NCBI GenBank assembly: GCA_964036295.1 | Contig: OZ038470.1 | Coordinates: forward strand, 6,545,578 to 6,609,577 | Direction: 5' to 3' | DNA: 64,000 nt | DNA from: Plumapathes pennacea | Taxonomy: Eukaryota > Cnidaria > Anthozoa > Antipatharia > Myriopathidae | In this document: positions 42,671 through 54,639 of the stretch, piece by piece | Numbering within the stretch: the first letter of the stretch is position 1 | Layout of the letters: each line of letters begins with the position of its first letter | The notes under the pieces: model-generated | The model's database searches: none | Told to the model about the DNA's origin: nothing | Seen by the model: only the letters and a program-made list of their open reading frames with translations | Translations under genes and position numbers: made by a program

Positions 42671-44340
42671 AAAAATACGCCACTCGGGTCCCGGATGTAG
42701 TTTTGTATGGATTTTACCCACGGTATATTTTCCAGTAAAACACTTGTGTCTATATAATAAAAGATAAATATTTTCCTCACAGATGAATAATAATATGCTG
42801 GAAAGAATATGCACACAGGCCAATATCGTCAACATTTTGGGACCTGCATGAACACTATGAACAAGTCTGCTGCTTTAATGCTAAAAAAACAAACATCTAG
42901 CAGATGCCAGCTATCTCATCCATTGGCCTATCAAACAACATTCTTAAAGGCCTGGGCAGTCTGGTAGTTCATCTCAAAGCTCGATTAAGCTATTACCCAC
43001 AATTACCAACTATTTCTTTCTCTCAACCTTATAGCTAACAACCTGCAGAGCTTTTTTTTATCAAAGATTAAATTAAAACTCTAACTTGTTCTAGTTCAAC
43101 ACGTATCAGCAAAGTCATGTTGTGAGCAAAACTTTCTTGTTTTCTGGTACTTATATTAGCCCAATGGACACAGTGTTAGCATGATCCTTAGAACATTTTC
43201 ACTCTCCCATATTATATCTCAATCAGTCAGCTACTAGATCTGACACCATTGGACCACCAACCATATCCAATGAATGTCCATCTGTTGGCAATTAGAATTT
43301 AGACTTTGGCTATTACATGACTAGCAATTCTTTAGTCTGCCTGTCAAACACCATAATTTTGGACCAATAATCTGATAGGCCAAGCTGTTCAAAAATATAT
43401 AATTTCAAAGTACAAGTTCTTCAACATAAAAATGTGTTCATGTCATGAAGTAGTATGAGTTGATCGCACACAATAATATGATTACTACCAATTGCTGTAT
43501 TTTGCTGGTTGTCGACTCAACGATATAAATAAGAGATATAACTATCAGTAAAAATATTCTATGTATATTGTGATCTACAGGCCTCCATATTTTTGACTGA
43601 CGATGTCAGAGGGATGCTGGATAAACTCACGTCTCTCGGATGTTATTATTTTTTTATATAATGAAGCAACACACTTGTATAAATTGTCCTACTCGGTTGT
43701 ACTCACTGACCTCGAGCTGATTTCACCATATTCGATACGAAACCCATTGTTCGGAGTGATCACGTCTCACTTTGTCTATAAGGTTCTTACCAGCAATCTT
43801 ATCTCACAGATGCAGAAAATTTGCTTCGGTAATAGCTTTCTCAGATTGCTCATTGAACGATCGCGATGATCAAATGGCTACATGAACTTGGACACACTTT
43901 GGGTAAAAAACTGCAGTTCTAACGGCTTCATACCTGCTTTTCCCTTTCCTCAGTCTTGAGAAACTTGACCAAAACACCGGTCGTTCGACACAACATCAAA
44001 ACACCTGAAAACATGGCCATCTTCAGCAGAGCTGTCAAACATGCATGCCAGCGGTTCACTCTCGTTCCCAGTAAAACGCGGTCACTGTTCTGTGCTCAGA
44101 AAATTACTGTTTTTTTTACTCTAAAGCAGAGCAAACTAGAAAATGTCTTTAAAAATCGAGTTTCAGTTCGATCTATGTCAGTAGCCAGAGGGGTGTTTTC
44201 TCTATCAAAGAAACGTGTTATGATGGAGAAAATAACGATTTGCACGCGCAATAAGAAAACGTTTTATGTACCAAGTGGCAAAGCATCAATAAACTTCGGT
44301 CACAAAAATAACCAAAAATTAATAATGTACAGATGAAGAC
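42671..44340. other. Intergenic before the satellite
   Basis: Contains a degenerate foldback-family copy at about 42952-43190. Frames at 43603-43869 and 43956-44336 have no motif or splice support. Confidence 0.45.
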
Positions 44341-44344
44341 CAAG

Positions 44345-47300
44345 GAAGGGAAATACCTTTTTTCTTAATAAAAAAAAGTCTAACAGCCAGGATCCGACCC
44401 CACCAATCCAAAACGTACCTTCTCTTGACTCGAATCCCATTCAAGCATGATACTGCTTCATTTTAGTTAACTCTTCAACTGCTTGATGTGCTGTATACCT
44501 GCCAACATTGTATTAACTGTTTGATACTTAATAAGCTATCATGTGTCCTCCATGCATAACACTTTGAGTTCAATTTTTTAAAACCGCCGAAGGCGAAAAA
44601 CTAGTTGTAAATGTTTGATGAAAAACGTCGGCGTAGTTATGGGATCCTTATTACGCACGAACAAATAACGTTGCTAGTGTATCCATCTGAACGCTCAATT
44701 TAACAAATCTACTTATACTTTACAGCACATACACGCATCAATGACAATAAAAACAGGAACATTTATATAAATGAACGTTATACAGTAAGCATGCGCACTT
44801 ACTCACGTAATACAGATCCCATAATTACGCCGGAGTTTTTCATCAAACATTTACTACTAGATTTTCGCCTTCGGCGGTTTTAAAAATTGAATTAAAGTGT
44901 AACGTAAGCAAGGAAAGTGAGAGCAATGCACGAGTTTAAGAAAATTATATTAAACGTCAAATATATATACAGAAAGATATAATATGCAGATAACTCGAAT
45001 AGAGAGGGTCATATATCCAAGCAAAGGAGAAGACATTTTTCTTAATACAAAAAGTCTCCCAGCCAGGATCTGACCCCACCAATCCAAAACGTACCTTCTC
45101 TTGGCTCAAATCCCATTCAAGCATGATAGTGTTTCATTTTAGTAAACTCTTCAACTGCTTGATGTGCTGTATACCTGCCAACATTGTATTAACTATTAAT
45201 TACTTATTAAGCTATCATGTGTCCTCCATGCATAACACTTTAGTTCAAATTTTTAAAACCGCCGAAGGCGAAAAACTAGTGGTAAATGTTCGATGGAAAA
45301 CTTCGGCGTAATTATGGGATCCTTATTACGCATGAACAAACAACGTTGCTAGTGTATCCTTCCCAACGCTCAATTTAACAAATATGAATATATTTTACAG
45401 CACATACCAGATCATTGATAGTTAGAACACGAACATTTATATAAATGAACGTTATACAGTAAGCATGCGCACTTATTCACGTAATACAGATCCCATAATT
45501 ACGCCGAAGTTTTTCATCAAACATTTACTACTAGATTTTCGCCTTCGGCGGTTTTAAAAAATTGAATTAAAGTGTAACGTAAGCAAGCAAAGTGATAGCA
45601 ATGCACGAGTTTAAGAACCCTATTAAACGTCAAATATATATACAGAAAGATATAATATGCAGATAAATCGAATAGGGAGGGTCACATATCCAAGCAAAGG
45701 AGAAGACAATTTTCTTAATACAAAAAGTCTCCCAGCCAGGATCCGACCCCACCAATCCAAAACGTACCTTCTCTTGGCTCGAATCCCATTCAAGCATGAT
45801 AGTGTTTCATTTTAGTAAACTCTTCAACTGTATACCTTTATACCTGTATAACTGTATAACTGCTGTATACCTACCAACATAGTATTAACTGTTAGTTACT
45901 TTAAGCTATCATGTGTCCTCCATGCATAACACTTTAGTTCAATTTTTTAAAACCGCCGAAGGCGAAAAACTAGTAGTAAATCTTTGATAAAACACTTCGG
46001 CGTAATTATGGGATCCTTATTACGGAAGAACAAACAACGTTGCTAGTGTATCCATCCCAACGCTCAATTTAACAAATCTACTTATACTTTACAGCACATA
46101 CACGCATCATTTACAATTAAAACACGAATATTTATATAAATGAACGTTATACAGTAAGCATGCGCACTTATTGACGTAATACAGATCCCATAATTACGCC
46201 GAAGTTTTTCATCAAACATTTACTACTAGATTTTCGCCTTCGGCGGTTTTAAAAAATTGAATTAAAGTATAACGCAAGCAAGGAAAGTGATAGCAATGCA
46301 CGAGTTTAAGACCTCTATCAAACGTCAAATACATATACAGAAATATATAATATGCAGATAACTCGAATAGAAAAGGTCACACATTTTTTCTACTAAGACC
46401 AAGCAAAGGAGAAGACGTTTTTCTTAATACAAAAAGTCTCCCAGCCAGGATCCGACCCCACCAATCTAAAACGTACCTTCTCTTGGCTCGAATCCCATTC
46501 AAGCATGATAGTGTTTCATTTTAGTAAACTCTTCAACTGCTTGATGTACTGTATACCTGCCAACATTTTATTAACTGTTAGTTACTTATTGCATAACACT
46601 TTAGTTCAAATTTTTAAAACCGCCGAAGGCGAAAAACTAGTGGTAAATGTTTGATGAAAAACTTCGGCGTAATTATGGGATCCTTATTACAGACGAACAA
46701 ACAACGTCGCTAGTATATCCATACCAACGCTCAATTTAACAAATATAACTATATTTTACAGCCCATACACACATCATTGATAGTTATAACTCCAACATTT
46801 ACATATATGAACGTTATACAGTAAGCATGCCCACTTACTCACGTAATACAGATCCCATAATTACGCCGAAGTTTCTCATCAAACATTTACTACTAGATTT
46901 TCGCCTTCGGCGGTTTTAAAAAGTTGAATTAAAGTGTAACGTAAGCAAGCAAAGTGATAGCAATGCACGAGTTTAAGACCCCTATTAAACGTCAAATATA
47001 TATACAGAAATATATAATGTGCAGATAACTCGAATATAGAGGGTCACATATTTTTTCTACTAAGAGCAAGCAAAGGAGAAGACGTTTTTCTTAACACAAA
47101 AAGTCTCCCAATCCAAAACGTACCTTTTCTTGGCTCGAATCCCATTCAAGCATGATAGTGTTTCATTTTAGTAAACTCTTCAACTGCTTGATGTGCTGTG
47201 TACCTGCCAACATAGTATTAACTGTTTGTTACTTATTAAGCTATCATGTGTCTTCCATGTATAGCACTTTAGTTCAATTTTTTAAAACCGCCGAATGTGA

Positions 47301-48240
47301 AAAACTAGTAATAAATGTTTGATGAAAAACATCGGCGTAATTATGGGATCCTTATTACGCACGAACAAACAACGTTGCTAGTGTATCCATCTGAACGCTC
47401 AATTTAACAAATATACTTATACTTTACAGCACATACCAGATCATTGACAGTTAAAACACGAGCATTTATATAAATGAACATTATACAGTAAGCATGCGCA
47501 CTTACTGACGTATTACAGATCCCATAATTACGCTGAAGTTTTTCATCAAACATTTACTCCTAGATTTTCGCCTTCGGCGGTTTAGTAAAATTGCATTAAA
47601 AAGTTTAAGCAAGCAGGCAAAATGATAGCAATGCACGAGTTTAAGACCGGTATGAAATGTCCTTATAGTTTTCTAAAGTTCAGCCTTTCTATCAATCATT
47701 TCAACTATAAAAATACTACATTTTTGTTCCCTTTTCTGTACTTGATGGTTGCAAAATGTTATCGGGCGGAGCCCTACCCCACCTATAGAAAACGTATCTT
47801 CTCTTAGTTTGAATCCCCTTGTGGCATGATGTTGTTTTATTTCAGTAAACTTTTCAACTACTTGATGTGCTGTATACCTGCCAACATAGAATTAACTGTT
47901 AGTTACTTATCATGCGTACACTTGAAACCGCCGTAGGTGAAAAACTAGTAGTTAATGTTTTTTGATAAGTTCGGCCTTAGTATGGAATCCTTGTTTCGGA
48001 CGAACAAATAGTGTTGCCAGTGTATCTATTCCAACGCTCATTTTAACAAATGTACCTACATTTAACAACATATATACACACAATTGACAGTTAAAACACA
48101 GATATTGTTAAAAACGAACGTTATACAGTAAGCATGCGCACTTACGGAGGTTGTCCGGATCTCATAATTACTCCGAAGTTTTTTTTATGAAACATTAACT
48201 ACTAGTTTTTTTGCCTTCGGCGGTTTTAAAAAATTGCACT
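44345..48240. repeat. Satellite of about six ~670-bp units, each with a ~300-bp foldback
   Basis: CCGCCGAAGGCGAAAA starts at 44584, 45260, 45953 and 46620, with diverged copies at 47288 and 47928. Spacings are 676, 693, 667, 668 and 640. In each unit a ~70-bp arm (CCGCCGAAGG...GTAATTATGGGATC) is followed after ~170 bp by its inverse (GATCCCATAATTACGCC...GCCTTCGGCGG). Linkers share GCCAGGATCCGACCCCACCA and GTAAGCATGCGCACTTA. The last two units are the most decayed. No open frame persists across units. Confidence 0.93.
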
Positions 48241-49870
48241 GAAGAGTTTCGCATGTAGACAAAATGATAGCAATGCACGAGTTTAAGACTCCTATAAAAT
48301 GTCGTATCAGAACCTCTTCTTCTTGGCATTTCTGTGTTATTAAGTATAGTCAATGATTTACTAGGCTCTTGTTTAAGCAGGATTCTCCATTAACTTGAAA
48401 GTCAGCAGCACCGTATATAGTTCCACCAAGAGGGTAAGGAAGAAACTACATACTCGACGGGTTGTTCTTATGGGGTTAACAGAAGGATTTCCGTTTAAGG
48501 TGCTTTTTATTTTATTTTATTTATTTGTTTCACGGAGTATACATGTTTGTGTAATCTTGACATCCTGATTAAGCCATGTAGGTCGTGTGTACAATACACG
48601 TATAGTGCGATCAGACTATTTTAGCGATCAGTGTTTCAAATCCTAGTCTAATGTCGCCCAAATGTCGCTCAGATTACACCTTGACGGTCATTATAGTTTT
48701 TTAATTTGATTATAATATTAAAATGCTTTATGATTTTTCGCCAAAATTTAAAATCTCTTAAAATGGCCAGGAAAACTATCCTTGGACCATTACAATACTT
48801 TTTGCTATACATTTGTCTTATTTTTATTCCGCCATTTACGAGACATGGCGATTATCAGATTAGGCCAAAAAATGTTATAGCCTATGGTTTTTAGCTAAAG
48901 TCTAAAAACTCCTGGAACTTTCAAGAAATCTTCCTGGAACTATTACAATACTTTTTGCTATACAATTGTCAATTTTTCTTTCGTCAAATGTATTGCAAAA
49001 AGTCTCGTTACAGACCCAGGGAAGTTTCCTGAAAATTTTAAGAGTTTTAAATTTTTTCGTCGAAACCGTTTTGGACAAAAGGTAAGGCTACAGCCTGACC
49101 TTTCATTTTTTTTTTTTTTTCAAAAATCGGCCACTTTTGGCCCAATCTTAAAATCGAAGTATAGGCTTGGCCTTACATCAGAATCCCATGAAACTTTAAG
49201 GAAATGTTCCTGGATGTATAGCAACTGTTTGGACATAATTAATGATAATATATATTGCGGGTCGCGAGCGGTGGTGGTGGGGGAACAGGCTAGTTTTCCT
49301 ACGATCGCTGAAATAGTATGCAGGGAAATTGTGGACTATGGCTCACGCTACTCTGGAGGTTATACTACGGATACAAGACACCTACCCAAAAATATGTGAT
49401 GTAAATCATTTTATTGGCTCAGCTCTGATGTACTACAACATATGTAAACTTATACAAGGTTCATCAAGACTCTGGTCACTGTCATCTTTTCGTAAAGAAC
49501 CTACAAAGAAAATGCAACGTGAGCTTTACAAGAGAAGTATTCTATAAATACGATATTCGCATATGGTCACTTCAGAGACGTGTTTATTATGGCACATAAT
49601 GGGAGACAATAAAACTAGAAAAATAACAAGTACGGCCTCGTTTATAAAGAGAAAAAATATTCCAGTAAACTCGAGTAACTCTGGGCGCGCAAACTATTCA
49701 TGCATGCTATTTCGGTTTAATCGCAGTGCAACATTTACATCACCCAGGTCCCCAAGAAGGAGGCTAACAGTTTTTTTCTTGTGTACACGGCTCAGCGTGA
49801 TTTATCGAAGAGGGTCTAAGATGGGAGTCATTTTCAAACAAAACAAATCACAAGTATAAAAAACAAAATT
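48241..49870. other. Intergenic 3' of protease E
   Basis: Includes degenerate repeats of CTTGG-ACCATTACAATACTTTTTGCTATAC at about 48780 and 48930. No gene seen. Confidence 0.5.
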
Positions 49871-49873
49871 ACC

Positions 49874-52800
49874 TTAGCACACGCGGCAACTCTTCTTGCA
49901 CTTCATACGAACCACAGCATTAGAACTGCAGTGACCTACGAGATATTTGCAGTACTGGTTTTCGTCCACGCAAATGCTTCCTGTTAATGGCAAGAAAAAA
50001 GAAGTTCGCTATCGGGTTTTGCATGACGTCGTCATAGCCATATTGGATGAACATTTTTTATATATTGTCCATCATCATGCATTCACCCATTGGCTCTTTG
50101 CACAGAAACTGGCACGAGCTTGAAAAGGCTGTCCTGACATAACTGAAAGGTTACCTTGTAAATTTGTGCATGCAACTCCCCAAATGAAACATGTGCATCT
50201 CCTCTGAGAACGCCTTGGAGCTTTAGATCAATAGGAAACTCTCTGGTTCCATGTGTGAAGAATTTTCTGCTAAGTTAGCCTCGCTTTGAATCCAAGATGG
50301 CAGCACCGTGCAATGAGCGAACTGCACAGCCCTGCCGACTGTTTAGTTCGGATGCGGCGAGGTTACCAATGCACAGCGCCACCATGTTGGACTCAAAATG
50401 AGTCTGGCACGAAAAAAGCCAAACAGCAAACAGGACAGTTTCCCGTCGCTTTATAAACTCCAAGCAAGGCGCCTACAGAGAAGATACACATGTTTCCCAA
50501 GCTCCTCAGTTATGCCAGGAGAGCCTCGCTTTGAAACTCGTGCCTGTTCCCGTGCAAGGACCCCTTGTAAGTGAGTCGAACATGGCTGCGATCCCGAGGA
50601 TTATTACCAGAAAATAATTTGACAATCAGCTTGGTGAATATCTAACTTATAATAACATTGCGGTTGAACTAAATTTAATATATTATCTTATTAGACTTCC
50701 TACATTTCTACAGTCGCATGCATCAGCCGACAAAACTACACATCGTGACGAAATATTCGGACAAAGGAGACATACGTACCTCCTCCGGAACCTCCAGAGC
50801 CTGTACGAAGAAAAGTAATAATAATAAATTTAAAAGACATTTATACATTTATAAAGAACCAGGGCCCAGTTGCACAAAGCGCAAATTGCAATATCTTTGG
50901 GCCAAACTGTTCTGGTTCTGCATTTTAGGATCTGAGTCTGTAACATTGTGCAGACTTTAATCAGTTTAAAGTCCGTTTAGTTGTGTTTGAATAAGCGGAT
51001 CCAACTTGTAAATACACATGTAAATGTTTATCAAATTGGCTCCTGGATTTGACCTAAGATTTACCGTCATTTTTAAGCAAAAGCCAAGCTTGATTGCAAT
51101 CAAGTGGCGATGGCGCTGCTAGTTGTCTTGAGAGTAAAACCAATTTAGCAAAAATGCGTGCCTTTGACTTTCTGGTCGGTCAATTTTTTTTTTTGTTTTT
51201 TTTTTCAGCTTTATAGTCAGTTGTGATTAGTATTGTTATTAAGGTGGGTTTGGCTTTACGAAAACTATTCTATACTTACAAGTCCTGCATGTCTTGGGAC
51301 AGAGGTCTTTGATTCGCTTATGCCAGCAATAAGAAGAGACCTGTGGGCAACTTCCATGTTTGTCAACGCAGCCTGTTAATAAAAAAATATATATAGCTTA
51401 CTTATCATTTCGTTAGAGAAACAGAAAAACAGAATAGAGAGTAAAACAGAAGTACAGACAGAAACAGACTGACAGAACCAAATAGACAGAGGCAGAGAGA
51501 TCAAACTGAAACGTAAATGCAGACAACAACAGAGGGACATAACCACTGAGTGACAGACTAGAAAACAAAGGAGAAGAAGAAACAACAACAACAACAGCAG
51601 AAAGACGGGAACTTTGGGCAATTTGCATGCTTGTCAGCGCAGCCTGCTAACAGAAAGTAATAAGAAAAAGGTTAGCCTAGTGTCAGGCAGGACAGACAGA
51701 CAGACACATACAGACTAGAGAGCCAGACACTGAAACGCAATAACAGACAGACTACAAAGATAATCAGACACTCAAACCTACATGCACAGATAGACATACA
51801 GGAAGACAGACAGATCAGACAGCCAAACAGAAGCAGACATACATAGTAGATGTATAGTCGGAGAGAAAGTCAGACAGACTAGAAGGCCAAACAGGAACAC
51901 AAGGACAGACAGATAGGTAAAAAGGTAGGAACAGATACATAAACATAGACAGCCATACACAATGCAGTCATAGATAGTCGGAGAGACAGTCAGACAGACT
52001 AGAAGACCAAACAAGAACACAAGGACAGACAGATAGGTGAAGAGGTAGGAACAGATACATAAACATAGACAGCCATATGCAGTGCAGTCATAGATAGTCG
52101 GAGAGACAGTCAGACAGACTAGAGAACCGAGTAGAAGAACAGAACTAAGACCAGCAGAAACTGAAAAAAAGAGAGAAAAAACCGAATTACATAAAAACAA
52201 AAAGATAGCAAAATAGAGTCTCTACAACACTGTTTTGCCAGGCTATAGCGTTAGGACGGAGACATGCGAGAGAATAAAGAGCAAGAGAAAGTTTACAAAA
52301 CAACAGGGTTAATGTAGCAAGCCAATATAGACCATTTATTTACCTCCACCTCCACCGCTACCACCGCTACCTCCACCGTTGCCGCCGCTACCACCTTGGA
52401 AATCAATAACATATAATAAACAGTGAGCCTTTGTTGCTGCAGCAGAAGCTGTACTCGATAGCGACATAAAAACACAACGAAACCAAAAATAAGTCCAGAC
52501 CTGAAATCTTCTGGTTGATCCAGTCGATGAAACTGCTCACACGCGCGAACACTGTGTATGAAGACGTGAGACACATTCCATTGCCCCAGCTGACCGCGCC
52601 ACGCAACACCCACTTTCCACCTTCCTCGCACACGAATGGACCACCACTGTCGCCCTGGCAACCGCCTGCCTGTCCAGCCATTCCACTTCCGGCACACACC
52701 ATTGAATTTTCGTGCACTGGAACAAGGTGTCCGTTCTTTGCGGTACAACTGCTGTGACTCTGCACGGGCAACATCGCCTGCTGCAGAACATTAGCTGCGG

Positions 52801-54555
52801 CACCTCCACCAACGGTTCTGCCCCATCCTTACAGAAAAATAAACAAGTATGTTCACACAAACCAGATATGGAAAATTGACCGTGTTTCTCTGTAGTTCAA
52901 TTGGTTTGACTTTTTCGTTAATTTCCTTGAGTGATCAATTTCGATTTTCTCTTTCCGTTCTCTGACTGGGAATATATCACATAGTAAGGAGAATACGCAG
53001 CTTTTTATCGTGTCCTTGGCATAATCGAGGCGCAATACAAATAAACTAGACTCCAACGCTATGCTGGCTGGCATTAAGGGCTGTTCCAGCCATATATTTC
53101 TTTGCGTCCTCAGTGGATTTTTCTTCTTCTTCTTCTTCTTCTTCTTCTTCTTCTTTTTTTTTTTTTTTTTTTTTTTTTTTCCCAGAGAAGGAACCACCAT
53201 ATATTTAACATGGTCATGACACAGAAGTGGTTTTGCAGTGGCTGTGTTAGTAACAATATCTACTGACCTGTAATATAGCATTTGCTTCCAACGGCGACGC
53301 GGTCACCCATTGCCGGGAGACAAATGGTGTTCACTTTGTCACTGAGTGTGGCAGGTCGGTCCAGTTGAAGCAACGCGATGTCATTCCTCAAGTTTCGGCT
53401 GCTGTAGCTCTCGTGAGAGATGACCTGTTTCAAATTGAAGGTTTCCTGTGCAGCGGTGGTTCCAGTTCGCACATGTGCGCCTTGTAAGTAAGCGGATTAA
53501 AGAAGAATAAGGAAACAAAGGAAGACAAAAGCTGTGGGTAGCTACTGTACAAAAATGGCCACTGAGACTGAGACACGACAAAAAAAAAAAAAAAACAAGA
53601 AATATTGGTTATGATAATAATAACAATAACGATATAACGATGATGATGATTGTGACGACGATAGTGACGATTTCAAGCTCTTTTCCCTGGAAAAGGAGTC
53701 TAGGAAAGAGATGACGATTATGATGATAATGACGACAATGATACGAAGAATAGTTATGATGATGATAATGACGACGACGACGATGGTGGTTATGACAATA
53801 ATGATTGAGGATAATGACAGTGATGATGACGGTGGTGATTGATAATGATAATGTTATTAATGTAACAATCTGATTAATGTTGCCCAAGCAAGATGGATTG
53901 TTATGATAAAGTGATGAACTTTCTCACCCACAACGACGGTATAACCGGACGGATTTGGGTTGCTCTGAACGCAGTGAGCAGCAGTGACAACCCAGTCGGG
54001 TCGAATCAAAGATCCTCCACAAATATGGCCTCCATTGACCCGGAGGGAAATCTGCCACGGCCAGGAATGAGGCGCGGCATCGACACCATTTACGACGCGA
54101 ACACCCGGAGGGCGCTTGCCACAAGCTGCGAAAAAAGGAGAGAACGACCAAGATGAGTACTCAAGGAAAACGATATCTATCAAAATAGTTTGAGCTTCTC
54201 TGTGCAACTTCTGTCATGCCATGAGAAGAAAGTGCAGCAAAAAAAAAAAAAAAAAAAAAGCAATAAATAAATAAATAAATAAATAAATAAGTAAAAGTTA
54301 GAAAACAAATTAGTATATTACACGGGCATTGAAAAGAACAAATTTAGAAACTTCCCAAAGTTGTCTTACGTCAGTTAAAAATGGAAAAAAGAAAATGGCT
54401 AAAATTTTAAAATTTACTTTACTTCCATCAAATGCTATGATAACAGTTGATAATTCAGTGACAAACGAGGTTCCGAGACCCTTAGACGATTCAAACAAAC
54501 CTTCAGTCAAGGACGGCACCAAAATGGCGGCCACGCACACAAAAATAGCGATCAT
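49874..54555 (-). CDS. Protease E: secreted chymotrypsin-like S1 protease with two ShK domains
   Basis: Complete model of 354 residues, all introns phase 1. Exons: 54555-54501 (signal peptide [18 protein letters not shown]), 54125-53928 (pro-region [14 protein letters not shown], His57 in TAAHC), 53480-53268 (Asp102 in NDIALL), 52827-52501 (Ser195 in GDSGGP; Gly189; SWGNGMC), 52394-52344 ([17 protein letters not shown]), 51372-51280 (ShK 1, six Cys, C-x6-C-x6-C-x8-C-x3-C-x2-C), 50800-50780 (SGGSGG) and 49980-49874 (ShK 2, six Cys, stop TAA). The last Cys codon of ShK 1 is split T|GC across the intron and restored exactly, which supports the model. Neither ShK has the Lys-Tyr pair of channel blockers. 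The Ser-exon donor is GTCTGG, poor; read-through stops at 52403. Introns hold GAT, CTT and ACAG repeats and a truncated third ShK exon. Confidence 0.92.
51592..51643 (-). pseudogene. Truncated ShK exon in an intron of protease E
   Basis: The acceptor TTAGCAG is intact and phase 1 reads [16 protein letters not shown], parallel to ShK 1 ([16 protein letters not shown]). It then runs into TGTTGTTGT / TTC repeats and a TAG at about 51570. Three of six cysteines remain. No donor is seen. Confidence 0.75.
51660..52125. repeat. ACAG-rich repeat with ~115-bp tandem units in an intron of protease E
   Basis: GTCGGAGAGA...GTCAGACAGACTAGA...CAAGGACAGACAGATAGGT occurs at about 51857, 51967 and, partly, 52097. 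Confidence 0.85.
53124..53180. repeat. (CTT)n and poly-T in an intron of protease E
   Basis: CTT repeats followed by about 26 T between the Asp102 and Ser195 exons. Confidence 0.95.
53625..53865. repeat. Imperfect GAT/GAC repeat in an intron of protease E
   Basis: ATGATGATGATTGTGACGACG-like sequence between the His57 and Asp102 exons. Same motif class as the long repeats in genes B and C. Confidence 0.85.
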
Positions 54556-54609
54556 CCTTCTTCGATTGTCAGGAACAAATCGGTGAGTTTCGGCTTATGA
54601 GATACTCTG

Positions 54610-54616
54610 TTTTATA
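54610..54616 (-). promoter_or_regulatory. TATA box of protease E
   Basis: TATAAAA on the minus strand, 55 bases upstream of the ATG. Confidence 0.45.
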
Positions 54617-54639
54617 TTCTCTTGTATTTGCACAGCACA

